Positions 16,348 to 24,363 of a stretch of 64,000 nt of DNA are shown piece by piece. A program made the position numbers and the translations under genes. The notes beneath the pieces were generated by a model. The model worked only from the letters and a program-made list of their open reading frames with translations. It searched no databases and was not told the origin of the DNA. This DNA comes from an uncultured Bacteroidota bacterium. GTDB lineage: Bacteria > Bacteroidota > Bacteroidia > UKL13-3. The DNA lies in the NCBI GenBank assembly GCA_903910445.1, contig CAIVZR010000046.1:1-64000 (forward strand). Reading direction: 5' to 3'. Each line of letters starts with the position of its first letter. Within the stretch, counting starts at the first letter, position 1.

Positions 16348-18264
16348 ATGAATATTTTTGAATCAATAAAAAGCATGAATAGAATAATCAATATTGTATT
16401 CATCAACATACTTCTTTTGAGCTCATGGTCATCTGGGTATTGCCAAACAGATGCAAACATTCCTTATCGTGGAATAACCATTTACATAAGCTATCCTGAT
16501 GCACCCCCTGCAGTTACTCCTGCACAATTGGATAGTATTATTAATGGCGTTAATTATCAAGAAGCTGGAATCCAACGCACCTTCAGAAAGTATTGGCATG
16601 AGCAAACCAGAAGGAATGCAGTTATTAAACACGATATATTCTTCTATGTTGCCCCAAAAGCCTCCACGTATTATGATACCATTGGATGGCAAAATGGCAT
16701 TCTACTTTGGAAAGATGCAATCGAACAAGTCATTGCAACGAATCCAACCTTAAACTGGAATAACTTTAGTCTCAATCAGGGCGGGGCACTGAGGTCGGTA
16801 ATGATTATTAGCAGTAAATGGGGACCTGCTGCTGTTGGCGGGTGTCATTTTCCGAATTGGACATTGTCTAATGGAGTAAAAATAAATTCAATTTATGGCT
16901 CTGTATTAAAGGCTCCATGGGATGTTTCGAACAATGTTTTTATGAATTTGCATGAAAGTGGGCACGGAATTTTTCGCTTGCCCGACACCTATGATACCGA
17001 TTATAATTCTGGAGGGACTTCTTTCTACACACTAATGTCGGGTGGTAAAAATGATATAGAACCCATTGGAGGCCCTTTTCGGGTTCAAAACAATTGGGGG
17101 CATGTCCTCACTCTCGGTCCAGGCACCTATAATATCACGCTTAATGCCGACGGGGATAGTGTAGTGGCCATTAGAAACCTGCACGATACGTTGGAATTTT
17201 TCACCATAGAAGCGCGTAAAAAAACCACCCAAGGAAATTCTCTTTTTCCCGCTAATTTAGGGCTGCTCATATGGCATTCCGATACAAAAGTGAATACCTC
17301 TAACACGTTACAAGATAGAACTCCACTGAAACATTATGCTCACTCCATTGAGCAAGCCGACGGATTATATGAACTGGAGACAAGTACTACCATAGGTGGA
17401 AATGTTGGCGATATTTACTTACCCGGAAATTCATTTAATACTACGACTACGCCGAATACAAAATGGTGGGATAATTCCATTTCTGGCATTGATTTGAAAA
17501 ATATCCAATTGATAGGAACGAATAAAGTAAGCTTTACGATTACCATACCAAATCCGCATACAGGCCACTATCCATTAATTCCTCAAGGCGGATGGAGTGT
17601 AGTCTCCGCCCCTGTTTCTCAAGCTGGTTACGAGCCTGCTAAGGCCTTCGATGGAGATGTAAATACCTATTATCATATTCCTTATGGAAACACAATTCCT
17701 CGACCTCATGATCTAGTGCTTAATTTAGGTCGGGAATATTCTATTAATGAACTTTTTTATACCGCGAATAAAAATGAGAGTCCACCTTGGGAAGGAAGAA
17801 TAGAAAATTATAAAATATACATCACGAGAGATACTTTGAATTGGGGTACTGCGGTTGCTACTGGAACTTTTTTTCAAACTGGCATTCAACAATATGTTGC
17901 ACTTTCAAATAAGGCAGGAACATATTTGAAGTTTTCGGTTTTAAGTTCTTTCAATAGCGATGCTCGAACTTCCATTGCAGAAATTAATTTGAGAGGATTT
18001 GATCCTTTGGGCCAATCCATTGAAACGAATTATACAACGACAGATTTTCAAATTTACCCAAACCCAACCTCAGGAGAATTTACCGTTCAGCTTCCTGATG
18101 CAACGGCTGAAATTACAATTTTAAATATGCTTGGTGAGCAAATTATTAAAACGGAGACGAGTAAACGTGAGATGATTATTAATCTCGAAAATACTGGGGT
18201 ATATTTAATTTACATCAGAACAGATCAAGGTGTAATAACCAGAAAACTGATAGTGAATCGATAA
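16348..18264 (+). CDS. Secreted M6-like metalloprotease with T9SS sorting domain
   Basis: A secreted protein of about 638 residues. A signal peptide ends near GYCQ; the ATG at 16375 is an equally possible start. The catalytic segment HESGHGIFRLPDTYDTD (about residues 207-223) fits the HExxHxxxxxPD zinc signature of M6 (immune-inhibitor-A-like) peptidases. Residues about 420-555 look like a discoidin/F5-8-type carbohydrate- or surface-binding domain. The last 75 residues (YPNPTSGEFTVQL... to the terminal R) are a type A T9SS C-terminal signal, so the protein should reach the surface or medium. It starts just after the VOC gene stop but is probably functionally unrelated. Confidence 0.85.
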   Translation: MNIFESIKSMNRIINIVFINILLLSSWSSGYCQTDANIPYRGITIYISYPDAPPAVTPAQLDSIINGVNYQEAGIQRTFRKYWHEQTRRNAVIKHDIFFYVAPKASTYYDTIGWQNGILLWKDAIEQVIATNPTLNWNNFSLNQGGALRSVMIISSKWGPAAVGGCHFPNWTLSNGVKINSIYGSVLKAPWDVSNNVFMNLHESGHGIFRLPDTYDTDYNSGGTSFYTLMSGGKNDIEPIGGPFRVQNNWGHVLTLGPGTYNITLNADGDSVVAIRNLHDTLEFFTIEARKKTTQGNSLFPANLGLLIWHSDTKVNTSNTLQDRTPLKHYAHSIEQADGLYELETSTTIGGNVGDIYLPGNSFNTTTTPNTKWWDNSISGIDLKNIQLIGTNKVSFTITIPNPHTGHYPLIPQGGWSVVSAPVSQAGYEPAKAFDGDVNTYYHIPYGNTIPRPHDLVLNLGREYSINELFYTANKNESPPWEGRIENYKIYITRDTLNWGTAVATGTFFQTGIQQYVALSNKAGTYLKFSVLSSFNSDARTSIAEINLRGFDPLGQSIETNYTTTDFQIYPNPTSGEFTVQLPDATAEITILNMLGEQIIKTETSKREMIINLENTGVYLIYIRTDQGVITRKLIVNR

Positions 18265-18401
18265 TTATATTTAGTTTTTAAAAACTGTAGGAACTTCAAA
18301 AAATCATCGATTAAGAAACGTTACATGTTTGATTTTAACCGAACAACAGTAGTCTCTGACTTCGTGGCACCGTAAGCAAATCTTTGATTTGCATTTTTCA
18401 A

Positions 18402-18421
18402 GAATAATCTAATTTTTAAAT
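18402..18421 (+). repeat. 20-nt direct repeat upstream of the HNH gene
   Basis: GAATAATCTAATTTTTAAAT is identical to 19416-19435 on the other side of the HNH gene. Weaker similarity continues about 30 nt downstream in both copies. Confidence 0.6.
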
Positions 18422-18713
18422 TAGCAGAAAGTTTTATAAAATTACTAGCCAACCCCGGAAAATTGGTAGATGGTTTTACTTTGAGAAACATATCTTGAGA
18501 GGTGGATTGAAAATGAGATTGAACTTTAAACCAAAGAAATAGCTTTACCCGCGCTAAGCTTTCGGGATTCAGTTCTGTTTTAAATAATCAATTTACTCTA
18601 ATTTAGGCCAAAGACTATTAAGATTTGGAACAATCGATAGTAATTGGCAAGGATTAGGTTTTGGAGGTTTTTGATAGGAATTAAATTTAGTGACAGACTT
18701 GTTTAAACGGTTG

Positions 18714-18721
18714 TACCTTTG
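18714..18721 (+). promoter_or_regulatory. -7 promoter box of the HNH gene
   Basis: TACCTTTG, an exact TAnnTTTG match. A start near 18727 excludes the in-frame ATG at 18690 and supports the ATG at 18774. Confidence 0.55.
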
Positions 18722-18773
18722 TTTTGTAATAAATTACTTTACTTATTTCGAATACTATATAACTGTACCTAAG

Positions 18774-19268
18774 ATGAAAAACTTTAAAATCTTCCTGATT
18801 CTTTTTTTGTTGCTATTTTTTTTCGTTACCATGAGCGCACAGCACACCAGGAAAGACGGAGCGCCTGACCGGAGATATAAAGAGAATAAAAGCAGTTCAG
18901 CAAAAAGCACGTATAGGCCATCATCTGCTACACGCACTCCAAAATCAAGCACAAAAACATCTGCTACCTCAAAGTCTACCAAAGCGGGTAAGAGTTATTC
19001 GAAATCAACCCCTCCCAAATCAAGCACAGCCAAGCGTAGCACAAAAGCCACCAACCCCAATATCAAGAGAGAGAAGAACGGCAAAATTGCCAGAAGCGAA
19101 TCCGCGAAACGAGAATTTATGAAGAAAAGCGGCTATCCCAAAGGCCGGAAGGGATATGTGGTCGATCATATTGTTCCTTTGAAAAAAGGCGGCTGCGATT
19201 GTCCAAAAAACATGCAGTGGCAAACTGTTGAAGAGGCGAAAAAGAAAGACAAAGTGGAAAATCCTTAA
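18774..19268 (+). CDS. Exported HNH-motif protein
   Basis: A 164-residue protein. Residues 1-23 are a signal peptide (…FFFVTMSAQ). Residues about 24-105 are a low-complexity Ser/Thr/Lys linker. The C-terminal 60 residues carry an HNH-type nuclease core: GYVVDHIVPLKKGGCDCPKN with DH as the first catalytic pair, the conserved GG and N, and MQWQT as the third element. A secreted HNH enzyme of this type would cut DNA outside the cytoplasm or in the periplasm; this is inferred. Start chosen from the signal peptide and the promoter at 18714. Flanked by 20-nt direct repeats. Confidence 0.75.
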   Translation: MKNFKIFLILFLLLFFFVTMSAQHTRKDGAPDRRYKENKSSSAKSTYRPSSATRTPKSSTKTSATSKSTKAGKSYSKSTPPKSSTAKRSTKATNPNIKREKNGKIARSESAKREFMKKSGYPKGRKGYVVDHIVPLKKGGCDCPKNMQWQTVEEAKKKDKVENP

Positions 19269-19415
19269 TAAACTCCGCTCTGATTCGAATGAGATATTCG
19301 AATTAATACCTCGATTTTTTCACTAGCCATTTACTCGATTAATTTCACCGGACAAAAATTAATCAAGTCAATGAAGATGCTCAAGAAGTATGTGTCTTGA
19401 AAAATAACTTATCAT

Positions 19416-19435
19416 GAATAATCTAATTTTTAAAT
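19416..19435 (+). repeat. 20-nt direct repeat downstream of the HNH gene
   Basis: Identical to 18402-18421, 1,014 bp away. It lies in the 309-bp gap between the HNH gene and the next coding region. That gap otherwise holds only an ATTCGAAT...ATTCGAAT inverted pair just after the HNH gene and the promoter box at 19545. Confidence 0.6.
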
Positions 19436-19544
19436 ATATGAAAACTTTATGAATTTTCTTAACAATAAATGAATTCAGAGACTTCACGGAACTAGGAGGA
19501 TTTAATTCCATTAACCCGCCCCCATTTTACTAAAATGAATTTGA

Positions 19545-19552
19545 TATATTTG
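19545..19552 (+). promoter_or_regulatory. -7 promoter box
   Basis: TATATTTG fits TAnnTTTG. The transcript would start near 19558, so the downstream gene must begin at 19578 rather than at the ATG at 19554. Confidence 0.55.
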
Positions 19553-19577
19553 TGTGCTGCCAAACAACAGTTTTAAA

Positions 19578-20120
19578 ATGATAACGCAATTGAAACTTCT
19601 ATTCTTAATCCTTCTGTTTCCTTTGTTGATTTTTTCACAGGACCAGTCTTCGAAACCGAATGAGCATTTGAAATTCCGGGTATATTGCGGGGCCACAGGA
19701 CCTTATACATTTTTTGCGCAGAAAGGCTTCTTTCATGTTGGTGCAGGCCTACAATTTCAAAGAAATGAATTTATAGCAAAGTTTCTTTTTGAGAGCAAGG
19801 CTATTGACAAGAAGCCCGATATGCTCCGAGGTGTTTCTCTTGAATATTTTAATCATTTTAAGTCCCCATACCGTCGCTTAAAATTCGGATTGATTGCACA
19901 ATACGGCCTGGGCAAATTCTACTATTCATGGGGGGTAGGGGCATCCCTTCTTGATAGAGAATTCAAGACCCATGGAATTTATATTGGCCCTGCAGCATCA
20001 ATCACTGCCATTAAAATCAAAAATTTCAATTTAGATTTTCTTTATCATACAGGAATTCTTTACGCGAAGAGAGGATTGTATTTTGTATCGCTGAGTTGCA
20101 ATATGAGTTATCAGTTCTAG
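19578..20120 (+). CDS. Predicted small outer-membrane barrel protein
   Basis: A 180-residue protein with a signal peptide (residues 1-21, …LLIFSQ). Alternating amphipathic strands follow (FHVGAGLQFQRNEFIAKFLF, RRLKFGLIAQYGLGKFYYSWGVGASL), and the C-terminal residues YFVSLSCNMSYQF end in F as barrels do. I recognise no named family. It is a single gene with its own promoter. Confidence 0.65.
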   Translation: MITQLKLLFLILLFPLLIFSQDQSSKPNEHLKFRVYCGATGPYTFFAQKGFFHVGAGLQFQRNEFIAKFLFESKAIDKKPDMLRGVSLEYFNHFKSPYRRLKFGLIAQYGLGKFYYSWGVGASLLDREFKTHGIYIGPAASITAIKIKNFNLDFLYHTGILYAKRGLYFVSLSCNMSYQF

Positions 20121-20225
20121 TTGATTTACGACTCCATGATCCGCAAAGGAATATTTCCAATTCGAAATATGCGTCGCTTTGAAAAGTGACAATCCTCACA
20201 AGTAAACATATAGCATTACTTTATA

Positions 20226-20280
20226 TTTGGTTTTGTCAAGTTATATATTTACTTTTGTGTATGGTTAGTCAAGTAATAAC
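20226..20280 (+). promoter_or_regulatory. Promoter and candidate operator of the mobile mystery A/B pair
   Basis: TTTGG (20226-20230) and TACTTTTG (20250-20257) form a Bacteroidota promoter with 20-nt spacing. Two direct repeats, GTCAAGTTAT (20235-20244) and GTCAAGTAAT (20268-20277), flank the -7 box 33 bp apart. They are natural binding sites for the HTH protein encoded directly downstream. Autoregulation is inferred. Confidence 0.55.
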
Positions 20281-20288
20281 CTTACAAA

Positions 20289-20747
20289 ATGAGCACAAAA
20301 TCACTTTTAGTACAGCAGCTAAACAATAAAATGATGGCCTACAATAACCTCAAACAGGCGGCAATTCCGCCTGCAGGTTGGGTTAAAGCAATTCGCACAG
20401 CCCTTGGCATGTCCATGCAACAGTTGGGTGCAAAACTAGCTATTACCAAACAAGGCGTTTTGGAAATTGAAAAAAGAGAGAAGGAGGGGTCGATTACTAT
20501 CAAATCGCTGAAAGAAATAGGTAGTGCATTAGATATGCAATTGGTATATGGTTTCGTCCCAAAGGATAATACATTAGATGCATTGATTGAACGTAAGGCG
20601 TTTGAACTTGCTACAAAAATTGTTCGGCGAACTTCCAACACGATGAAATTAGAAGATCAGGAGAATTCTAAAGAAAGATTAGAAAAGGCGATTCATGAAA
20701 GAGTTGGTATCATTAAAAACGAAATGCCGAAAATATTATGGGATTAG
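20289..20747 (+). CDS. Mobile mystery protein A (HTH regulator/antitoxin candidate)
   Basis: A 152-residue protein with a Cro/C1-type helix-turn-helix at about residues 30-85 (IRTALGMSMQQLGAKLAITKQGVLEIEKRE). It matches the mobile mystery protein A family, which always occurs just upstream of a Fic protein (mobile mystery protein B), often in mobile contexts. The stop overlaps the start of the Fic gene by 10 bp, giving a toxin-antitoxin-like arrangement in which A may repress the operon and/or hold B in check. Direct repeats around its promoter fit autoregulation. Confidence 0.85.
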   Translation: MSTKSLLVQQLNNKMMAYNNLKQAAIPPAGWVKAIRTALGMSMQQLGAKLAITKQGVLEIEKREKEGSITIKSLKEIGSALDMQLVYGFVPKDNTLDALIERKAFELATKIVRRTSNTMKLEDQENSKERLEKAIHERVGIIKNEMPKILWD

Positions 20748-21334
20748 ATTTGAATTATGATGAAGGACAAACTCCTCTCGATGAAGATGAGAAAGAAGGT
20801 TTACTAATTCATACGATAACAACGAAACGAGATCTGGATGAATTTGAGCAACTTAATATTGAACAAGCGATTCAATGGACATTGAGTCGAAATTTCAAAC
20901 AGAAGGAAATACTAACTGAAGCATTCGTTAAAGAAGTACACAAAAGAATGTACAATAAGGTATGGGCATGGTCGGGAGAATACAGAAAATCGAATGAAAA
21001 TTTAGGTATTGATAAGTGGCGAATTGCTACTGAGCTCAGGACCTTATTGAATGACATAATTTATTGGATAGAAAACGAAACTTATTCACCTGATGAAATC
21101 GCGGTTCGATTTAAGCACCGGATAGTAAGCATTCATTGTTTCGCCAATGGGAATGGGAGGCATAGTCGATTGATGGCTGATATAATTATTGAGAAAATAT
21201 TTAACAGGCCAATTTTTAGTTGGGGTGCTGGTAAACCAGTAGCTAATGGTAATACCCGAATTGATTATATAAATGCTATCAAGGCTGCCGATAGTGGAAA
21301 TTTTAATTTGCTATTAATTTTCGCCAGGTCGTAA
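20738..21334 (+). CDS. Mobile mystery protein B (Fic domain)
   Basis: A 198-residue Fic-fold protein, the partner of mobile mystery protein A. The Fic motif is HCFANGNGRHSR (residues 133-144): catalytic H133 and the GNGR anion-binding loop are intact, while the usual Pro after His is Cys and the usual acidic residue before GN is Asn. Fic enzymes transfer AMP or other nucleotide parts to target proteins. Target unknown here. The ATG at 20738 overlaps the end of the upstream gene, so translation is likely coupled. Its 3' side leads directly to the tRNA region. Confidence 0.87.
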   Translation: MGLDLNYDEGQTPLDEDEKEGLLIHTITTKRDLDEFEQLNIEQAIQWTLSRNFKQKEILTEAFVKEVHKRMYNKVWAWSGEYRKSNENLGIDKWRIATELRTLLNDIIYWIENETYSPDEIAVRFKHRIVSIHCFANGNGRHSRLMADIIIEKIFNRPIFSWGAGKPVANGNTRIDYINAIKAADSGNFNLLLIFARS

Positions 21335-21552
21335 TATTATTTTAATTATCATAAAGTAAAAAGTAAAATTAGATTTGCTAAATTACTTTCAGCTAAGCGC
21401 CCGCCTCTGAATTGATTGCCTTGGTTGATATGAGAACACTGCTTTAACAAATGCAAAACTTTATTAGTGCTATTGATTATCTTCTCTGAATCTTTGAATG
21501 AATAAATCGCAAACATCACTTTTGATGCGACATTCCAACTGCAAATCGCTAA

Positions 21553-21596
21553 AACAATAGTAAGGGTTCCAGTTGCCTGAAACCCTTACTATTGTT
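21553..21596 (-). terminator. Hairpin after the decayed tRNA copy
   Basis: A long stem: AACAATAGTAAGGGTT pairs with AACCCTTACTATTGTT. On the minus strand it lies just 3' of the tRNA-like sequence and is followed by TTTTAG. Confidence 0.6.
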
Positions 21597-21598
21597 GG

Positions 21599-21668
21599 TG
21601 GGAGTTACTGGGTTCGAACCAGTGACCCTCCCGTTTTAAGACGGGATGCTCTGAACCAGCTGTGCTTT
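21599..21668 (-). pseudogene. Decayed tRNA copy
   Basis: The 3' 31 nt (T arm, acceptor 3' strand, discriminator A) and a 17-nt D-loop block are identical to the tRNA-Val at 21720-21794. The 5' acceptor strand and one side of the D stem are replaced by an A/T run, so no acceptor stem can form. The anticodon region CCCGTCTTAAAACGGG gives a 6- or 8-nt loop instead of 7. The gene should not make a charged tRNA. Confidence 0.75.
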
Positions 21669-21689
21669 TTTAAAATATTGGAAAATAAA

Positions 21690-21718
21690 CAAGGGTTTCA
21701 GAAAACTGAAACCCTTGT
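21690..21718 (-). terminator. Hairpin after tRNA-Val
   Basis: CAAGGGTTTCAG pairs with CTGAAACCCTTG around a short AAAA loop. On the minus strand it directly follows the tRNA 3' end and runs into a T-rich tract. Confidence 0.65.
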
Positions 21719-21719
21719 G

Positions 21720-21794
21720 TGGGAGTTACTGGGTTCGAACCAGTGACCCTCTGCTTGTAAGGCAGATGCTCTGAACCAGCTGAGCTAAACTCCC
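21720..21794 (-). tRNA. tRNA-Val (anticodon UAC)
   Basis: A full 75-nt cloverleaf: acceptor GGGAGTT/AACTCCC with discriminator A, D stem GCTC/GAGC, anticodon stem TCTGC/GCAGA with loop CTTACAA (anticodon TAC), and T arm ACTGG-TTCGAAC-CCAGT. CCA is not encoded. It reads GUA/GUG valine codons. Confidence 0.95.
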
Positions 21795-21884
21795 TTTTTC
21801 CCTTCGAAACTCCTGGTGGTGAAACCTTTATTTCGTTTTTGGGAGTGCAAAAGTAAAATTATTTTTCTTTCCAGCAAAAGTATT

Positions 21885-22817
21885 TTAATTATTCTTTTTA
21901 TAAGTGGCAATATGACGCTCCTTCTTATGCGGATAAATATCGTCAATAGTCACCATAATTCCGGTCTCCTCAACATCCCCAAAGTGAGGATTCATCGCGG
22001 TTCCAAAGATTTTCATGGTAGCCGATAAGTTCATGTAAATATTCACCAAAGGTGGGATATTTTCTCCCAGGTTGCGTACACTCTGATTAAGCACTTTGAA
22101 CCCATCATTGAACTCCATATCGTTAAAAATGCCCTCAAACTCGCTTATATCAGTCTTGTACTTGATGCCGTGAATGGGTTCAAGCAAATGCTCGGTATCG
22201 GGGAAATAGTGATTCAGGAAGTAAATAATCATATCCCGCGCCTTGGCATTATAATGGGTATACATGGTTACTTTACCAAAGAAATAACGAATATGCGGGT
22301 TGTTCACCACAATGGCGCCCAGACCGTCCCAGATATTATCTAAAGCGAAAATTCCTTTGCGCGGATTCACCGATGGCTGAAAATTGGGCTGCACCCAGCT
22401 GCGTCCCAGCTCAATAGTATAAGGCAAATAATTATCGACGAATTTTTGTGAGAAGGTAAAATAGTTGGCGGTCGACAATCGCGCCTTATGATGCTCCAAA
22501 TCCAATGACTTCGCGCATTCTATATATCGGTAGCCTCCAATAATTTCTTTTTCTTCCGGACAATAAACAATCAGTTGCTCATAGCACACAGGGTCGGTAT
22601 CGAAATGATCAATGTCTAACTCTTCCCCCGTTCCGCCTCCGGCAGCTCTAAAGGTCACTTCACGCAAGCGCGCAATCTCCCGCATCAAATTGGGTGAGTT
22701 ATGATGATTCACAATATAAATCTCGTTATTGCCTTTATTCGTGCGGCGCACAAAGCGCTCGGCATTGAGCTCTGCGGTTACTAGCTCTTTGGGTACAGTG
22801 GGTATAATTTGCTTCAA
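21885..22817 (-). CDS. GNAT-fold N-acyltransferase (GlsB/OlsB-like, aminolipid synthesis)
   Basis: A 310-residue protein of the hemolysin/OlsB-like acyltransferase group. Landmarks are RRTNKGNNEIY, PNLMREIARLREVTFRAAGGGTG, LDIDHFD, GGYRYI and ELGRSWVQP, all typical of Bacteroidota enzymes that N-acylate an amino acid with a 3-hydroxy fatty acid (glycine or ornithine lipids). I place the start at the TTG at 22817: it overlaps the TGA of the upstream acyltransferase gene and gives the family-typical beginning (M)KQIIPTVPKELV. The longer ATG version at 22880 adds residues that simply overlap the neighbour. The amino-acid substrate cannot be read from sequence. Confidence 0.82.
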   Translation of the reverse strand: MKQIIPTVPKELVTAELNAERFVRRTNKGNNEIYIVNHHNSPNLMREIARLREVTFRAAGGGTGEELDIDHFDTDPVCYEQLIVYCPEEKEIIGGYRYIECAKSLDLEHHKARLSTANYFTFSQKFVDNYLPYTIELGRSWVQPNFQPSVNPRKGIFALDNIWDGLGAIVVNNPHIRYFFGKVTMYTHYNAKARDMIIYFLNHYFPDTEHLLEPIHGIKYKTDISEFEGIFNDMEFNDGFKVLNQSVRNLGENIPPLVNIYMNLSATMKIFGTAMNPHFGDVEETGIMVTIDDIYPHKKERHIATYKKNN

Positions 22818-23650
22818 ATCTCTGGATGTATTAAATGTTCTTTTAATCGATATACTTCTTGGCGCACCTCTCGTGCCCATGCTTCGTCGGTTTTTAATTT
22901 TGTAAATGTAGTAGGTTCAATCAATTTTCCAAAGACAATCGAAATATGTTTTCCTTTTTGTTTGTACATTTCATCAACCAAATAAAACATTTCTATATTG
23001 GCCTTGATTCCTATACGTCGACGGAAATTGCTTAGGCGGTAAAAAAAATTGCTATTCTGTGCATGAATATATACCGGAATAACGGGCTTATTGTACTTGC
23101 GAGCCCGGGTGATAAATGTTTTGCGCCATTCCAAATCTTCTACTACGCCATGATACTTGCGAGATACCAAGCCCGCTGGAAACAATACAATGAGCTGCTC
23201 GGAAGAAAATAAATCGTTGATCATTTTCAAAGAGTCGGCCGACGATTTACCCAACTTATTCACCCCCGCAAAAATCTCACGCAGGTTATGCAGGTTGAGC
23301 AATAAATCGTTTACAATAAATTTAATATCGGTACGTACCTTCTGCAATTCACTAATCAAACACATGCCCTCCAAGGCTCCCATTGGATGATTGCATGCCA
23401 AGATACACCCACCCGTTTTGGGAATGCGATCCATATTTTGCATATCGAATGTAATACCGATATCCTTTACAACGCCTGTAGAGAACTGAAAAGCATCATC
23501 ATTGGCATGATCCAATAAAAACTGATTGGCGTGATCCTGATGTAATACTCGCTTTAAATAGCCCATCACAAAGGATGGAATCCAGCGGTAGAGTCCCGGG
23601 TTTTTGGATTTGAACAAGCTGTCCAGGTCGATTAACTTTTTCTCCTGCAT
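22814..23650 (-). CDS. Lysophospholipid-type acyltransferase (GlsA-like)
   Basis: A 278-residue PlsC-fold acyltransferase. The usual NHx4D motif appears as NHPMGALEG (about residues 109-117), the H-x5-E variant seen in enzymes that O-acylate N-acyl amino acids. FPAGLVSR and PVIPVYIHAQNS are the later acyltransferase blocks. It precedes the GNAT gene with a 4-bp stop/start overlap. This is the usual gene pair for two-step synthesis of zwitterionic glycine or ornithine lipids, working at the inner membrane. Confidence 0.82.
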   Translation of the reverse strand: MQEKKLIDLDSLFKSKNPGLYRWIPSFVMGYLKRVLHQDHANQFLLDHANDDAFQFSTGVVKDIGITFDMQNMDRIPKTGGCILACNHPMGALEGMCLISELQKVRTDIKFIVNDLLLNLHNLREIFAGVNKLGKSSADSLKMINDLFSSEQLIVLFPAGLVSRKYHGVVEDLEWRKTFITRARKYNKPVIPVYIHAQNSNFFYRLSNFRRRIGIKANIEMFYLVDEMYKQKGKHISIVFGKLIEPTTFTKLKTDEAWAREVRQEVYRLKEHLIHPEI

Positions 23651-23671
23651 AGGGTTTTAACCTTTCTTACG

Positions 23672-23679
23672 TATCTTTG
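23672..23679 (+). promoter_or_regulatory. -7 promoter box of the CBS-protein gene
   Basis: TATCTTTG, an exact TAnnTTTG match. Transcription from about 23686 leaves a leader of only a few bases before the ATG at 23694. Confidence 0.55.
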
Positions 23680-23693
23680 TGGTTGATTTTAAT

Positions 23694-24356
23694 ATGATAG
23701 CTCGCGAATATATTGATAAAAATTTGCAACCCCTAAGTACTGATGCTTCTGTTGAAGATGCATTATATTTTTTTTCAGAACAACGTAGTAGCGAAACTTT
23801 CATCTATAACGCCAAACAGGAATTGATGCTCCTTCGTCAACGTGATATATTTCTTGTTGATGAAATGGAAGCCGCCCTCCCCTACGCTACCACCTTTGAT
23901 TTTAAGCTTCTCCCAAATATTCACTGGAGTCAATTGCTAACAATTTACAACTCATTCGATATAGGCATCCTGCCCTTGTTTAACGATAACTACGAATATA
24001 TTGGGCTCATTTCTCGCTCCAATTTAATGGCTACCCTCCCCGATTTTAGAAGTATGGAAGAGCCGGGTGCCATTATAGTACTCACTTGTGAGCCTAGTTT
24101 TTATGCTGCCTCGGAAGTGATTCGTATTGCCGAAATGTACAATGCAAGAATCATTTCCTTGCTTACACATTTGGATGCGGTAACCAAACAATTTGTGATC
24201 ACCTTGAAAATTAATATTCAAGAAACCCGCGGCATATCGAGCACCTACGAGCGCTTTGGGTATGAGGTGGCACATGTATTCATGAATAAGGATTTTGATA
24301 ATGATGTTTATATCGACCGCTACGAATCGTTTCTACGCGTGTTCGATTTGAAATAA
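23694..24356 (+). CDS. CBS-domain protein upstream of NAD kinase
   Basis: A 220-residue protein with a CBS pair in the first 120 residues (VEDALYFFSEQRSSETFIYN and FDIGILPLFNDNYEYIGLISRSNLM). The C-terminal region (from about residue 125) resembles an ACT-like fold. CBS pairs sense adenine nucleotides in many proteins. In Bacteroidota this gene commonly sits directly before nadK, as here (7-bp gap), suggesting adenylate-linked control of NADP supply; that role is inferred. Start chosen because the promoter at 23672 excludes the GTG at 23679. Confidence 0.78.
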   Translation: MIAREYIDKNLQPLSTDASVEDALYFFSEQRSSETFIYNAKQELMLLRQRDIFLVDEMEAALPYATTFDFKLLPNIHWSQLLTIYNSFDIGILPLFNDNYEYIGLISRSNLMATLPDFRSMEEPGAIIVLTCEPSFYAASEVIRIAEMYNARIISLLTHLDAVTKQFVITLKINIQETRGISSTYERFGYEVAHVFMNKDFDNDVYIDRYESFLRVFDLK

Positions 24357-24363
24357 TATACCG

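Larger units (their letters stand above)
18265..18773. other. Gene-free AT-rich stretch with one short hairpin
   Basis: About 500 bp without a credible gene. It holds the perfect palindrome GCAAATCTTTGATTTGC (18376-18392; 7-bp stem, TTT loop), of the same design as the hairpins at 7.6 and 15.6 kb, and the inverted repeat CTAATTT/AAATTAG (18409-18424). A promoter box at 18714 belongs to the next gene. Confidence 0.6.
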
